DNA of 64,000 bases. It comes from an uncultured Clostridia bacterium (GTDB lineage Bacteria; Bacillota; Clostridia; Lachnospirales; CAG-274). Positions 56,213 through 64,000 of the stretch are shown piece after piece. The position numbers and the translations under genes are program-made. The stretch spans positions 1 through 64,000 of the forward strand of contig CALWOZ010000005.1 in assembly GCA_944383305.1 (NCBI GenBank). Direction: 5' to 3'. Every line of letters starts with the position of its first letter. Position 1 is the first letter of the stretch. The notes under the pieces were generated by a model that ran no database searches, had not been told where the DNA came from, and was given only the letters and a program-made list of their open reading frames with translations.

Positions 56213-56265
56213 AAAAATAAAAATTATAAACTTATTTTAATTTTTAGTACAATACATTAAAAGTT
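56213..56265 (+). repeat. Dispersed intergenic repeat, remnant H
   Basis: AAAATTATAAACTTATTTTA followed by TTTTTAGTACAATACATTAA matches copy D with its centre deleted and one hairpin arm decayed. Confidence 0.5.
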
Positions 56266-56366
56266 GATTTATATTTAATGCTTAATATTGTGAATAAAAA
56301 TTTAATTTTTGTAAAATATATAAGTATTAAAAATAATGAAAAAATGATTAAATATATTAGAAAGGA

Positions 56367-56528
56367 ATGATTAATATATTTTTTAAAAATAAGGTTATAA
56401 TATTGGTTATATTAATTGTCAGTATAATATGTTTATTATATTTTATGAATTTTAAAGAAAAAGAAGACTATAATGGAATATTTGTTAAAGTAGGTGATAA
56501 TGTTGGATATATATATAAAACCATTTAA
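56367..56528 (+). CDS. Possible small single-pass membrane protein before spoVAA
   Basis: A 53-codon frame starts MINIFFKNKVIILVILIVS and has one transmembrane segment (about 9-27) and a polar tail. AAAGGA lies directly against the ATG, which is too close for a good ribosome site. It overlaps spoVAA by 29 bases in another frame. It could be a real small sporulation gene or an old, decayed one. No family is recognised. Confidence 0.35.
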   Translation: MINIFFKNKVIILVILIVSIICLLYFMNFKEKEDYNGIFVKVGDNVGYIYKTI

Positions 56529-57141
56529 AAAAGTATCTTTATCAGAAGTAAAATCAGTTTATTTAAAAAATGTAAGTGAAGTTTATGCACCAAGTGAAAT
56601 ATTAAAAAGAGTTAAAAATATTAAAATAATGGATATTAAAGAAGAGGAACAAAAAAATTATTTAATATCTATTATAGATATAATAAATGCAATAGATAAA
56701 GCTATGCCGGGGCATACTATAAATAACGTAGGAGAGATGGATACAGTATTAGAATATTCTCCTAAAAAAGAAAAAAATAAATCTTTTGTAAAAACATTGA
56801 AAGTAATAGCTGTTACTATAATACTTTTAGCAGGGTCTTCTACTGCTATTATGAGTTTTCACTCAGATGCACAAATGTCTAAGGTGTTTGAAAATTATTA
56901 TTATATTTTTTTTAACGAACGAATAGAAAACCCTATGATTTTAGATATACCATATTCTATTGGTTTAGCAGTAGGCATAATAGTATTTTTTAACCATTTT
57001 ATAGGAAGAAAAATAACAACAGACCCTACACCAATAGAAGTTGAAATGTCTACTTATGAGTCTAATGTTACAGATAATATTATAGATACATTAAATGTAG
57101 AAAAAACAAAAGGTGGTAACAAAAAAGATGGAAACAATTAA
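56500..57141 (+). CDS. spoVAA: Stage V sporulation protein AA
   Basis: SpoVAA is part of the channel that moves Ca-dipicolinate into the forespore and out at germination. The 213 residues have a soluble N-terminal domain (LSEVKSVYLKNVSEVYAP, about 15-90) and two transmembrane segments (about 103-123 and 150-170). The start is taken at the ATG at 56500 after AGGTGA; GTG 56494 and TTG 56503 are alternatives. It overlaps spoVAB by 14 bases. Confidence 0.85.
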   Translation: MLDIYIKPFKKVSLSEVKSVYLKNVSEVYAPSEILKRVKNIKIMDIKEEEQKNYLISIIDIINAIDKAMPGHTINNVGEMDTVLEYSPKKEKNKSFVKTLKVIAVTIILLAGSSTAIMSFHSDAQMSKVFENYYYIFFNERIENPMILDIPYSIGLAVGIIVFFNHFIGRKITTDPTPIEVEMSTYESNVTDNIIDTLNVEKTKGGNKKDGNN

Positions 57142-57559
57142 AGCAATAATGGCAGTTATATTAGCCTTTTCATCAGGTATAATAATATCAGGTGCTGTTT
57201 TTGCATTTATAGCTATAATAGGCGTTGTACCAAGACTTGCCCAAAAAACAAGAACAGAGGATAAAATTAGATTTTATGAAGAAGCTATAATATGGGGAGG
57301 GATTATAGGAACAGCGTCTATGATATATGATTTTTATATACCAATAGGTAAATTTTTTGCTATGTTATATGCTGGTTGTATAGGTATATTTTTTGGGTGT
57401 TTAGCAGTATCATTAGCAGAAATATTAAATGTTATACCTATACTTACAAGACGTGGAAGAATACAAACAGGTCTTAAATATTTTATATTAGCAGTAGCTT
57501 TAGGTAAGCTTATGGGAGCTATAATATATTCAAGAGTGCCTGGTTTTTATTATATGTAG
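57128..57559 (+). CDS. spoVAB: Stage V sporulation protein AB
   Basis: This 143-residue membrane protein has about four transmembrane segments and the family phrases GAVFAFIAIIGVVPRLAQKT and GCLAVSLAEILNVIPI. The ATG at 57128 is preceded by AAAGGTGG, inside the end of spoVAA. It acts with the other SpoVA proteins in dipicolinic acid transport. Confidence 0.9.
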   Translation: METIKAIMAVILAFSSGIIISGAVFAFIAIIGVVPRLAQKTRTEDKIRFYEEAIIWGGIIGTASMIYDFYIPIGKFFAMLYAGCIGIFFGCLAVSLAEILNVIPILTRRGRIQTGLKYFILAVALGKLMGAIIYSRVPGFYYM

Positions 57560-57568
57560 GAGGATATT

Positions 57569-58030
57569 ATGGAAAATAATAAATCTAAAAAACAACAACA
57601 ATTAGAACAAGAATATCAACAGAGAGTAAAAGAACTCTCTCCTAATAGTCATATAGTTAAAGATTGTCTTAGAGCATTTTTAGTAGGAGGCATTATTTGT
57701 TGTATAGGACAACTTATAACTAATCTTTTGGCAAAATATGGATTATCACAAAATGAAACAGGTATGTACACATCTATGGTACTTATATTTTTAGCATCAC
57801 TTTTAACAGGACTTGGTGTGTATCAAAAAATAGGTAAATTTGCAGGAGCTGGCTCAGTAGTTCCTATTACAGGATTTTCAAACTCAGTTACATCTCCAGC
57901 TTTAGAATTTAAAAAAGAAGGATTTATATTAGGTCTTGGAGCTAAAATATTTATAATAGCAGGACCAGTTATATTATATGGTACACTTGCTTCTGTGTTA
58001 GTAGGTATTGTATATTATTTTATGAAATAA
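57569..58030 (+). CDS. spoVAC: Stage V sporulation protein AC
   Basis: The 153 residues have a charged N-terminus (QEYQQRVKELSPNSHIVKDC) and four transmembrane segments. The homologue in B. subtilis is a mechanosensitive channel component for dipicolinic acid release. The family phrase GLGVYQKIGKFAGAGSVVPI is present, as is TGFSNSVTSPALEFKKEG. The ribosome site is AGGAGG, ten bases after spoVAB. Confidence 0.95.
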   Translation: MENNKSKKQQQLEQEYQQRVKELSPNSHIVKDCLRAFLVGGIICCIGQLITNLLAKYGLSQNETGMYTSMVLIFLASLLTGLGVYQKIGKFAGAGSVVPITGFSNSVTSPALEFKKEGFILGLGAKIFIIAGPVILYGTLASVLVGIVYYFMK

Positions 58031-58105
58031 GTTAAAAATAAGCTGTTATTAATACTATTTAAAATAGAGATACAGCTTAATTATAAAAAAATAAAGGTGG
58101 TATAT

Positions 58106-59113
58106 ATGGGAAAACATATTGGTAAACAATCGGCAATGTTTGATAAAGATATTTATATAATAAATACAGCGTCTACTGTTGGTTCAAAAGAGGGACAAGG
58201 TCCTTTAAAAGATTATTTTGACGTAATTTTAGAAGACTCTCTTTTTGGAGAAGATAGTTGGGAAAAAGCAGAAAGTAAAATGGTAAATACCAATATGAAA
58301 TTGGTAGTAAATAAAGCAAAATTACAGTTTTCAGATATAGATTATATATATGCAGGAGATTTGTTAAATCAAAGTAGTGGTTCAAACTATGCTATAAGAG
58401 ATTTGAATGTACCGTTTTTTGGTATATTTGGAGCTTGTTCTACAATAGGTGAAGGTATGGCTTTAGGAGCTATTAATATAGAAAGTGGTGTAGGAAGAAA
58501 AGTACTTGTAGGAGCATCTAGCCATTTTTGTGCAGCAGAAAAACAATTTAGATTTCCTTTAGGTCTTGGTACTCAACGTCCTTTAACGTCTACGTGGACA
58601 GTAACAGGAGCAGCAGCTTTAATTTTATCCGATGAGGGAAAAAGTATAAAAATAAAAGGGATAACAACTGGAAAAATAGTAGATTTAGGTATAAAAGATG
58701 CTAATAATATGGGGAGTGCTATGGCACCTGCTGCGGCTGATGTTATTATAAATAATTTAAAAGATTTTAATATTGAACCAGACTATTATGATATGATTTT
58801 TACTGGAGATTTAGGATATGTAGGTAAAGAGCTTACAATAGAGTTAGTAAAAAAAGCAGGATATGATATATCTAAAAATTATACAGACTGTGGAATAGAA
58901 ATATTTGACCAAAAAACACAAGATACACATAGTGGTGGTAGTGGTTGTGCTTGTGCAGGCGCAACTTTTGCTGGTATGATATATGATAAGTTAAAAAAGG
59001 GTGAATTAAATAGGATTTTATTTATACCAACGGGAGCCTTAATGAGTCCAACTAGTGTACAACAAGGAGAGAGTATAGCTGGTATTGCCCACGGTATAAT
59101 TATAGAAAGATAA
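58106..59113 (+). CDS. spoVAD: Stage V sporulation protein AD
   Basis: SpoVAD has a thiolase-like fold and binds dipicolinic acid directly. The 335 residues include the family phrases FGIFGACSTIGEGMALG, TGAAALILSDEGKSI and HSGGSGCACAGATF. The start at 58106 follows AAAGGTGG; the longer frame begins in that site. No spoVAE gene follows, unlike the usual AC-AD-AE order in Clostridia; a terminator and the repeat come next. Confidence 0.95.
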   Translation: MGKHIGKQSAMFDKDIYIINTASTVGSKEGQGPLKDYFDVILEDSLFGEDSWEKAESKMVNTNMKLVVNKAKLQFSDIDYIYAGDLLNQSSGSNYAIRDLNVPFFGIFGACSTIGEGMALGAINIESGVGRKVLVGASSHFCAAEKQFRFPLGLGTQRPLTSTWTVTGAAALILSDEGKSIKIKGITTGKIVDLGIKDANNMGSAMAPAAADVIINNLKDFNIEPDYYDMIFTGDLGYVGKELTIELVKKAGYDISKNYTDCGIEIFDQKTQDTHSGGSGCACAGATFAGMIYDKLKKGELNRILFIPTGALMSPTSVQQGESIAGIAHGIIIER

Positions 59114-59120
59114 TTTATAA

Positions 59121-59150
59121 GTCGATAGAAAAGTTTATCTATCGGCTTTA
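59121..59150 (+). terminator. Terminator of the spoVA operon
   Basis: GTCGATAGA pairs with TCTATCGGC (one G-T pair), with a loop of eight, then TTTATTATT. It begins seven bases after the spoVAD stop. Confidence 0.85.
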
Positions 59151-59158
59151 TTATTAAT

Positions 59159-59360
59159 TACAATTAAGCTATGACTTTATTTTTCAATATAAAATTTGTA
59201 AACTTACTTTTATTTTAATAATATTGCAATTCATTTTTTTGGCGCAAAGCGTCAAAATAAATAAAGTTGCAATACGCAATTTATAAAATTACCACATTAT
59301 CGAAGAGAAATAATAGGAATAGATTGTTTATTTTGATATAAAGTATCAAAAAAATGATTA
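59159..59360 (+). repeat. Dispersed intergenic repeat, copy I (longest)
   Basis: This is the fullest copy. It has the start ACAATTAAGCTATGACTTTA, AATTTGTAAACTTACTTTTA, an inner nested hairpin (ATTGCAA/TTGCAAT around GGCGC-AAA-GCGTC, 59223-59273), the TTTATAAAATTACCACATTA and AAATAATAGGAATAG blocks, and the terminal hairpin TTTTGATAT-AAA-GTATCAAAA (59331-59351). It lies about eight bases past the spoVA terminator. Confidence 0.9.
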
Positions 59361-59535
59361 ATTTTAATTATATTTTTTTAAATAAAAACTATAAAATGGT
59401 TTTGGTTTTAATACTATTGCAGTTATTGAATTTCAATATTTTTGGCGCAAAGCATCAAAATAAATAAAAATTGAAATATGTAATTTGAAAAATTATAAAG
59501 TTACTAAATAAAAAATAGTATGAATAACTATGTTT
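59361..59535 (+). repeat. Dispersed intergenic repeat, tandem partial copy I'
   Basis: A second, diverged copy follows: AAATAAAAACTATAAAATGG, GTTTTAATACTATTGCA, then a nested hairpin with outer arms TTTCAAT/ATTGAAA around GGCGC-AAA-GCATC, and a decayed TAAAAAATAGTATGAATAAC block. The terminal hairpin is lost. The gltX promoter must lie in or just after it. Confidence 0.7.
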
Positions 59536-59622
59536 TATTATATATTAAAAATATTGCAATTTTACCATAAAAGTGTTATTATATATTGAATAACAATGAA
59601 AATATATAAAATGGAGGACACT

Positions 59623-61047
59623 ATGATTAGAACAAGATTTGCACCTAGTCCTACTGGGTATATGCATATAGGAAATCTTAGAACAGCTCTTTATGAATAT
59701 TTAATAGCAAAAGCTAATAATGGTAAATTTATACTTCGTATAGAAGACACAGATCAAGCTAGACTTGTAGATGGGTCAATAGATATTATATATAAAACTC
59801 TTAAAATGGCAGGAATTAAGTATGACGAAGGTCCAGACATAGGAGGAGAATATGGACCATATATTCAAAGCCAAAGAAAAAATGATTATTTAGATTACGC
59901 TAAACAATTAGTAGAAAAAGGGGAAGCTTATTATTGTTTTTGTGATAAAGATAGACTTGATAGATTAAAAGACGGGGATAGTATATCTAAATATGATAGA
60001 CATTGTGTATCTTTATCTAAAGAAGAAATAGAAGAAAAGTTAAAAAATAACACACCATTTGTTATTAGACAAAAAATAAAAGATGGGACAACTACATTTA
60101 TAGATGAAGTATATGGTGAAATAACAGTAGAAAATGAAGAAATGGAAGACCAAATATTAATAAAATCTGATGGTCTCCCAACGTATAACTTTGCTAATGT
60201 TATTGACGACCATTTAATGAATATAACTCACGTTGTTAGAGGCTCTGAATATTTATCTTCTACACCGAAGTACAATCTTTTATATGATGCTTTTGGTTGG
60301 GACATACCTACTTATATTCACTTACCACCAGTTATGAAAAATCAAACAGAAAAGTTATCCAAAAGAAATGGAGATGCATCTTTTCAAGATTTAATAGATA
60401 AAGGATATTTACCAGAAGCAATAGTTAATTATATAGCCCTTTTAGGTTGGTCACCATCTACTAATCAAGAGATATTTACATTAGATGAACTTATACAAAA
60501 TTTTAACATAAAAGGTCTTAGCAAATCTCCAGCTATATTTGATATAGTAAAACTTACGTGGCTTAATGGAGAGTATATTAAAAAAATGGATTTTGACAAG
60601 TTTTTTGAAATGGCAGAGCCTGTTTTAAAAAGTGTTATAACAAAGCATTATGACCTTAAAAAAGTAGCCCAGCATATAAAAACTAGAATAGGTACTATAA
60701 ATGAAATAGTAGATATGGTAGACTTTATAGAAAGTCTTCCTGAATATAGCACAGATCTATATATACACAAAAAAATGAAAACAGATGAGGCTATATCTTT
60801 AGAAGTACTTAAAAATATATTACCTATTTTTGAATCTTTAGAAAATTGGGATAATGATACTATATACAACGCTATGATAGACTTAGTATCTAAAATGGAG
60901 GTTAAAAATGGTATAGTTTTATGGCCAGTTAGAACAGCTTTATCTGGTAAACCATCATCTCCTTGTGGAGCTAGCGAAATGGCCGAGATTTTTGGAAAAG
61001 AAGAAACATTAAATAGAATAAAAAAAGGTATAGAAAAACTTTCATAA
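59623..61047 (+). CDS. gltX: Glutamyl-tRNA synthetase
   Basis: This class I synthetase charges tRNA-Glu (and in many Firmicutes tRNA-Gln for later amidation). The 474 residues have the HIGH-type motif HIGN (15-18), the KMSKS-type motif KLSKR and the [10 protein letters not shown] opening. The start at 59623 is set by GGAGG ten bases upstream; the longer frame from 59596 has no site. No T-box leader is seen. The following glycosylase gene starts two bases after its stop. Confidence 0.96.
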   Translation: MIRTRFAPSPTGYMHIGNLRTALYEYLIAKANNGKFILRIEDTDQARLVDGSIDIIYKTLKMAGIKYDEGPDIGGEYGPYIQSQRKNDYLDYAKQLVEKGEAYYCFCDKDRLDRLKDGDSISKYDRHCVSLSKEEIEEKLKNNTPFVIRQKIKDGTTTFIDEVYGEITVENEEMEDQILIKSDGLPTYNFANVIDDHLMNITHVVRGSEYLSSTPKYNLLYDAFGWDIPTYIHLPPVMKNQTEKLSKRNGDASFQDLIDKGYLPEAIVNYIALLGWSPSTNQEIFTLDELIQNFNIKGLSKSPAIFDIVKLTWLNGEYIKKMDFDKFFEMAEPVLKSVITKHYDLKKVAQHIKTRIGTINEIVDMVDFIESLPEYSTDLYIHKKMKTDEAISLEVLKNILPIFESLENWDNDTIYNAMIDLVSKMEVKNGIVLWPVRTALSGKPSSPCGASEMAEIFGKEETLNRIKKGIEKLS

Positions 61048-61049
61048 TT

Positions 61050-61637
61050 ATGCAAAAATTAACAAAAGAATTTTTTACACAAGATGCACTAACAGTAGGA
61101 AGAGAACTTGTTGGTAAATATCTTGTTAGAGAAATAGACAATGAAAAAATAATAGTACAAATAACAGAAACAGAAAGTTATTTAGGTGATATAGACAAGG
61201 CTTGTCACGCATATGGAGGCAAAATAACTGACAGAACAAAAACATTTTATATGGTTGGCTCTACTATTTATGTTTATTTAATATATGGTATGTATTATTG
61301 TTTTAACATAGTTACAGACACTATAAATAAACCATCAGCTGTCTTAATAAGAGGAGCCAAACCAATAGAAAATATAGAAAAATTAAGTATGTTAAGATAT
61401 AATAAGCCTTATGATAAACTTAGCTTGTATCAAAAAAAGAATTTTTTAAATGGTCCGGGGAAGATTTGTAAAGGACTTAATATAGATAAAACTTTTAATG
61501 AAACTAGTATTTTAGACAATAATATATATATACTAGATAATAAAAATTTTGACAAAAGCCTTATAAAAACAGGTAAAAGAATAAACATAGATTATGCAGA
61601 AGAAGCTAAAGATTTTTTATGGAGATTTTATATATAG
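61050..61637 (+). CDS. 3-methyladenine DNA glycosylase (AAG/MPG type)
   Basis: This 195-residue base-excision repair enzyme removes alkylated and deaminated purines. The catalytic glutamate is in ITETESYLG (Glu42), and the fold signature YVYLIYGMYYCFNIVT and GPGKICKGL are present. It lacks its own ribosome site and begins two bases after gltX, so translation is probably coupled. Confidence 0.94.
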   Translation: MQKLTKEFFTQDALTVGRELVGKYLVREIDNEKIIVQITETESYLGDIDKACHAYGGKITDRTKTFYMVGSTIYVYLIYGMYYCFNIVTDTINKPSAVLIRGAKPIENIEKLSMLRYNKPYDKLSLYQKKNFLNGPGKICKGLNIDKTFNETSILDNNIYILDNKNFDKSLIKTGKRINIDYAEEAKDFLWRFYI

Positions 61638-61655
61638 CGTGGAGTGAATTATTGT

Positions 61656-62840
61656 ATGCAAAGTTTAAAAAATATTAAAAAATTGGGTATTATGGGTGGT
61701 ACATTTAATCCTATACATTATGCACATCTTTTATCAAGTTCTTATGTTTTTGAAAAGTATAACCTTGATAAAATAATATTTATACCAACAGGAGAGCCAC
61801 CTCATAAGAGAAACATAAATATAGCTAGTGGAGAACATAGATATAATATGGTAAACCTTGCTATACAGGATAATCCTAACTTTTTAATATCTAATATAGA
61901 AATAGAAAGAGATGACACAACATATACAATAGACACATTAAGACAGATAAAATCTATGTGTGATGAAGACACAGACATATACTTTATAACAGGTACAGAC
62001 ACAATAAACCAAGTTTATAATTGGAAAGAAACAGAAAATATTTTTAAATTATGTAAGTTTATTGTTACTACAAGACCTAATTATGTTTTAGATGATAATA
62101 CTAAAAATTTAATAGACAAACATAAAAATAAAATATATTTTTGTGAAATACCAAAACTTGAAATATCTTCTACTAACATAAGAAAAAGAGTTGAACAAGA
62201 AAAAACAATTACTTATTTATTACCTAAAAATGTGGAAGAATATATTTATAAAAATAATTTGTATAAAACAGATTTTTTTAAAAAATATGAAAAACAACTA
62301 AATATATTAAAACAAAACCTTACAGAAAAAAGGTTCAATCACTCTATACAAGTGGCTAAAGAAGCTAAAAACTTAGCTATACAACACAATGTAGATAAAG
62401 AAAAAGCCTTTTTAGCAGGACTTATACACGACTGTTGTAAATGTTTTCCACTTCCTAAAATATATGAAACTTGTGAAAAATATAAATTTGAATTAGATGA
62501 TATTTTAAAAAAGCAGCCAGACCTTGCACATAGCTTTTTAGGATATTATATAGCAAAAGATATTTATAACATACAAGATGAAGATATGTTAAATAGTATA
62601 AAATATCACACTACGGGTAGAGAGAATATGTCTAATCTTGAAAAGATAATTTATATAGCTGATTATATAGAGCCAACAAGACCATATTTTGATGGGATTT
62701 ATGAGGCTAGAGAACTTGCATATAAAGATTTAGATAAGGCTATCCAATATATATTAAAAAATACAATACAATTTAACACACAAAAAGGAAGAATAATACA
62801 CCCCTTAAGCATAGAGGCTTATGAATACTATAAAAAATAG
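61656..62840 (+). CDS. nadD: Fusion of NadD and the YqeK-type HD phosphohydrolase
   Basis: The first 200 residues are nicotinate-mononucleotide adenylyltransferase of NAD synthesis (GIMGGTFNPIHYAHL, TGTDTINQVYNWK, SSTNIRKRV). The remaining part (about 210-394) is an HD-domain phosphohydrolase like YqeK, a diadenosine-tetraphosphatase (RFNHSIQVAKEA, GLIHDCCKCF, YHTTGRENM, YIADYIEPTR). In Bacillus these are two adjacent genes; here one frame with no internal stop joins them. The ATG at 61656 after GGAGTGA is preferred to GTG 61644. rsfS overlaps the tail in the larger frame. Confidence 0.93.
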   Translation: MQSLKNIKKLGIMGGTFNPIHYAHLLSSSYVFEKYNLDKIIFIPTGEPPHKRNINIASGEHRYNMVNLAIQDNPNFLISNIEIERDDTTYTIDTLRQIKSMCDEDTDIYFITGTDTINQVYNWKETENIFKLCKFIVTTRPNYVLDDNTKNLIDKHKNKIYFCEIPKLEISSTNIRKRVEQEKTITYLLPKNVEEYIYKNNLYKTDFFKKYEKQLNILKQNLTEKRFNHSIQVAKEAKNLAIQHNVDKEKAFLAGLIHDCCKCFPLPKIYETCEKYKFELDDILKKQPDLAHSFLGYYIAKDIYNIQDEDMLNSIKYHTTGRENMSNLEKIIYIADYIEPTRPYFDGIYEARELAYKDLDKAIQYILKNTIQFNTQKGRIIHPLSIEAYEYYKK

Positions 62841-62850
62841 GAGAGATAAA

Positions 62851-63213
62851 ATGAATAAAGAACAAGTTTTTGAAGCAGTAAAAGTAGCATATAAAGCGTT
62901 AGATGATAAAATGGGTATAGATATAAAAGTTATAGATATATCTAATTTATCTCCTATTGCAGATTATTTTGTTATAGCTAGTGCTAGTAACTCAAGTCAA
63001 TTAAGAGCTATGGCAGACGCAGTAGAAGAAGAATTACACAAACAATGTAATATACAAAAAACTCATATAGAAGGATTTCAAACAAAAAGTTGGATTTTGT
63101 TAGATTTTAATGACATAGTTGTACACTTATTTAACGAAGAAGACAGAGAATTTTATAATATAGAAAGAATTTGGGCAGATGCAGAAATTATAGATGAAAA
63201 TATATTAAAATAA
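62851..63213 (+). CDS. rsfS: Ribosome silencing factor RsfS
   Basis: RsfS binds ribosomal protein L14 and blocks subunit joining in starved cells. The 120 residues have the family phrases LSPIADYFVIASASNSSQ, EGFQTKSWILLDFNDIVVHLF and FYNIERIWADAE. The start at 62851 follows AGGAGAG. The order nadD-yqeK-rsfS is conserved in Firmicutes. Confidence 0.95.
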   Translation: MNKEQVFEAVKVAYKALDDKMGIDIKVIDISNLSPIADYFVIASASNSSQLRAMADAVEEELHKQCNIQKTHIEGFQTKSWILLDFNDIVVHLFNEEDREFYNIERIWADAEIIDENILK

Positions 63214-63236
63214 AAGCTACATAAGGAGGTATCTTG

Positions 63237-64000
63237 TTGAGCAAAGCAAAATTTATTAAACAAGCAGCCATACTTGCAGTAGCTAGCCTTTTAGTTAGAT
63301 TATTAGGGTTTTTATATAGATTACCTTTGACGGATATGTTAGGTGACGAGGGAAATGGCATATATAGTGCAGGTTTTTATTTATATAACTTTTTTCTTGT
63401 TATGAGTTCGGCTGGGTTGCCAGCTGCTATATCTAAAATAGTATCTGAAAAAATAGCATTAGAAGAATATAGAAATGTTAAAAAGACTTTTAAAATGTCA
63501 CTTATTTTATCCTCAACAGTAGGTTTAATTTTTTCTATTATTATGTTTGTATCAGCTAGATTTTTTTGTAATATAATAGGAAGTCCCAATAGCTATTATA
63601 CTATACTTACACTTTCACCTACTGTGTTTATAGTATCGGTTATGTCTGTTTTTAGGGGGTATTTTCAAGGGCTTGGGACTACTGTACCAACTGCTATGTC
63701 ACAAGTTATTGAACAAATTTTTAATGCAGTATTTAGTATTTATTTAGCATATTTATTAGTGGGGATTAGTTTACCACTTGGAGCAGCAGGTGGTACAGCT
63801 GGAACAGGGATTGGTGCTTTAGCAGGGCTTATATATATTTTAATGATATTTTTGAAGAAAAAAAGATATATAAATAGAAAGTTATCCACAAAAACACATA
63901 GATATAGAATAGAAACTAATAAAGAAATAGCTATAAAAATAATAAAAACAGCAACTCCTATTATTGCAGGTACGGCTATTTTTAGTATGACAAATCTTAT
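63237..64000 (+). CDS. Oligosaccharide flippase / SpoVB-like membrane protein, partial
   Basis: The gene runs off the right edge, with about 254 codons inside the window. It starts with TTG after AAGGAGGT, and its product has at least six transmembrane segments. The opening SKAKFIKQAAILAVASLLVR is typical of the MOP-superfamily polysaccharide transporters in the SpoVB/YtgP/MurJ-like group, which flip lipid-linked sugars. The exact member (SpoVB or a general lipid II flippase) cannot be decided from the part seen. Confidence 0.85.
   Translation, partial: MSKAKFIKQAAILAVASLLVRLLGFLYRLPLTDMLGDEGNGIYSAGFYLYNFFLVMSSAGLPAAISKIVSEKIALEEYRNVKKTFKMSLILSSTVGLIFSIIMFVSARFFCNIIGSPNSYYTILTLSPTVFIVSVMSVFRGYFQGLGTTVPTAMSQVIEQIFNAVFSIYLAYLLVGISLPLGAAGGTAGTGIGALAGLIYILMIFLKKKRYINRKLSTKTHRYRIETNKEIAIKIIKTATPIIAGTAIFSMTNL

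Noticed and set aside
59535-59622. T-box leader for gltX
   Set aside because: The gap before gltX is short and AT-rich, and lacks the conserved T-box sequence and stem structure.
1-64000. CRISPR array, prophage or toxin-antitoxin system
   Set aside because: No regularly spaced direct repeats, phage structural genes or recognisable toxin-antitoxin pair were found. The Rpn-type nuclease has no partner gene.

Overview
The window is chromosomal DNA from a very AT-rich, endospore-forming Clostridia bacterium. The evidence is the strong A/T bias at third codon positions, Gram-positive Shine-Dalgarno sites, sporulation genes (spoIIR, spoVAA-AB-AC-AD) and Firmicutes gene order (lspA-rluD-pyrB-pyrC, rimP-nusA-rnpM-ylxQ-infB-rbfA, folD-rimO-pgsA-cinA-recA, nadD-yqeK-rsfS). 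A gut commensal of the Lachnospirales type is my best guess. I cannot fix the species.

Layout. 1-5.3 kb: a five-gene run (acetyltransferase, methylglyoxal synthase, HAD phosphatase, MATE exporter, aldehyde dehydrogenase). 5.3-7.4 kb: a YesL-type membrane protein facing trxB, which has a near-consensus promoter. 7.4-9.4 kb: an island that looks foreign in base composition, carrying a ceramidase-like hydrolase and gene debris. 9.4-12.7 kb: serine deaminase (sdaAB-sdaAA), a small membrane protein and a dicarboxylate/amino-acid symporter. 12.9-16.6 kb: lspA, rluD and two intact but active-site-degenerate relatives of aspartate carbamoyltransferase and dihydroorotase. 16.6-26 kb: the rimP-infB-rbfA-nrnA-truB translation operon; its usual continuation ribF is cut off by an rrf2-cupin pair with paired operators. 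26.6-27.2 kb: five tRNA genes, four of them from an exact tandem duplication. 27.3-38.3 kb: typA, hslO, a methyltransferase, an amidohydrolase, then folD to recA. 38.8-44.3 kb: a host-glycan locus (GH125, ROK kinase, divergent GH85 lipoprotein). 44.5-45 kb: debris of an IS30-like transposase and a BspA-type leucine-rich-repeat gene. 45-53.7 kb: spoIIR, gltB, trmK, a NIF3-family gene and a nucleoside kinase. 54-56 kb: an Rpn-type nuclease and a stalk-domain protein that has lost its 5' end. 56.4-59.1 kb: spoVA genes. 59.6-64 kb: gltX, a DNA glycosylase, a nadD-yqeK fusion, rsfS and the start of a flippase gene.

Two things stand out. First, in the ancestral Bacillus-type pyr locus only pyrB-like and pyrC-like genes remain. 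Both are full length, yet the dihydroorotase homologue has lost its metal ligands and the carbamoyltransferase homologue has lost several substrate-binding residues, so the pair is a good candidate for a repurposed, perhaps non-catalytic, complex. Second, a dispersed intergenic repeat of about 100-200 bp occurs at nine loci. It usually begins right after an intrinsic terminator, and its hairpins have changed in a compensatory way between copies, so their structure seems to be conserved.
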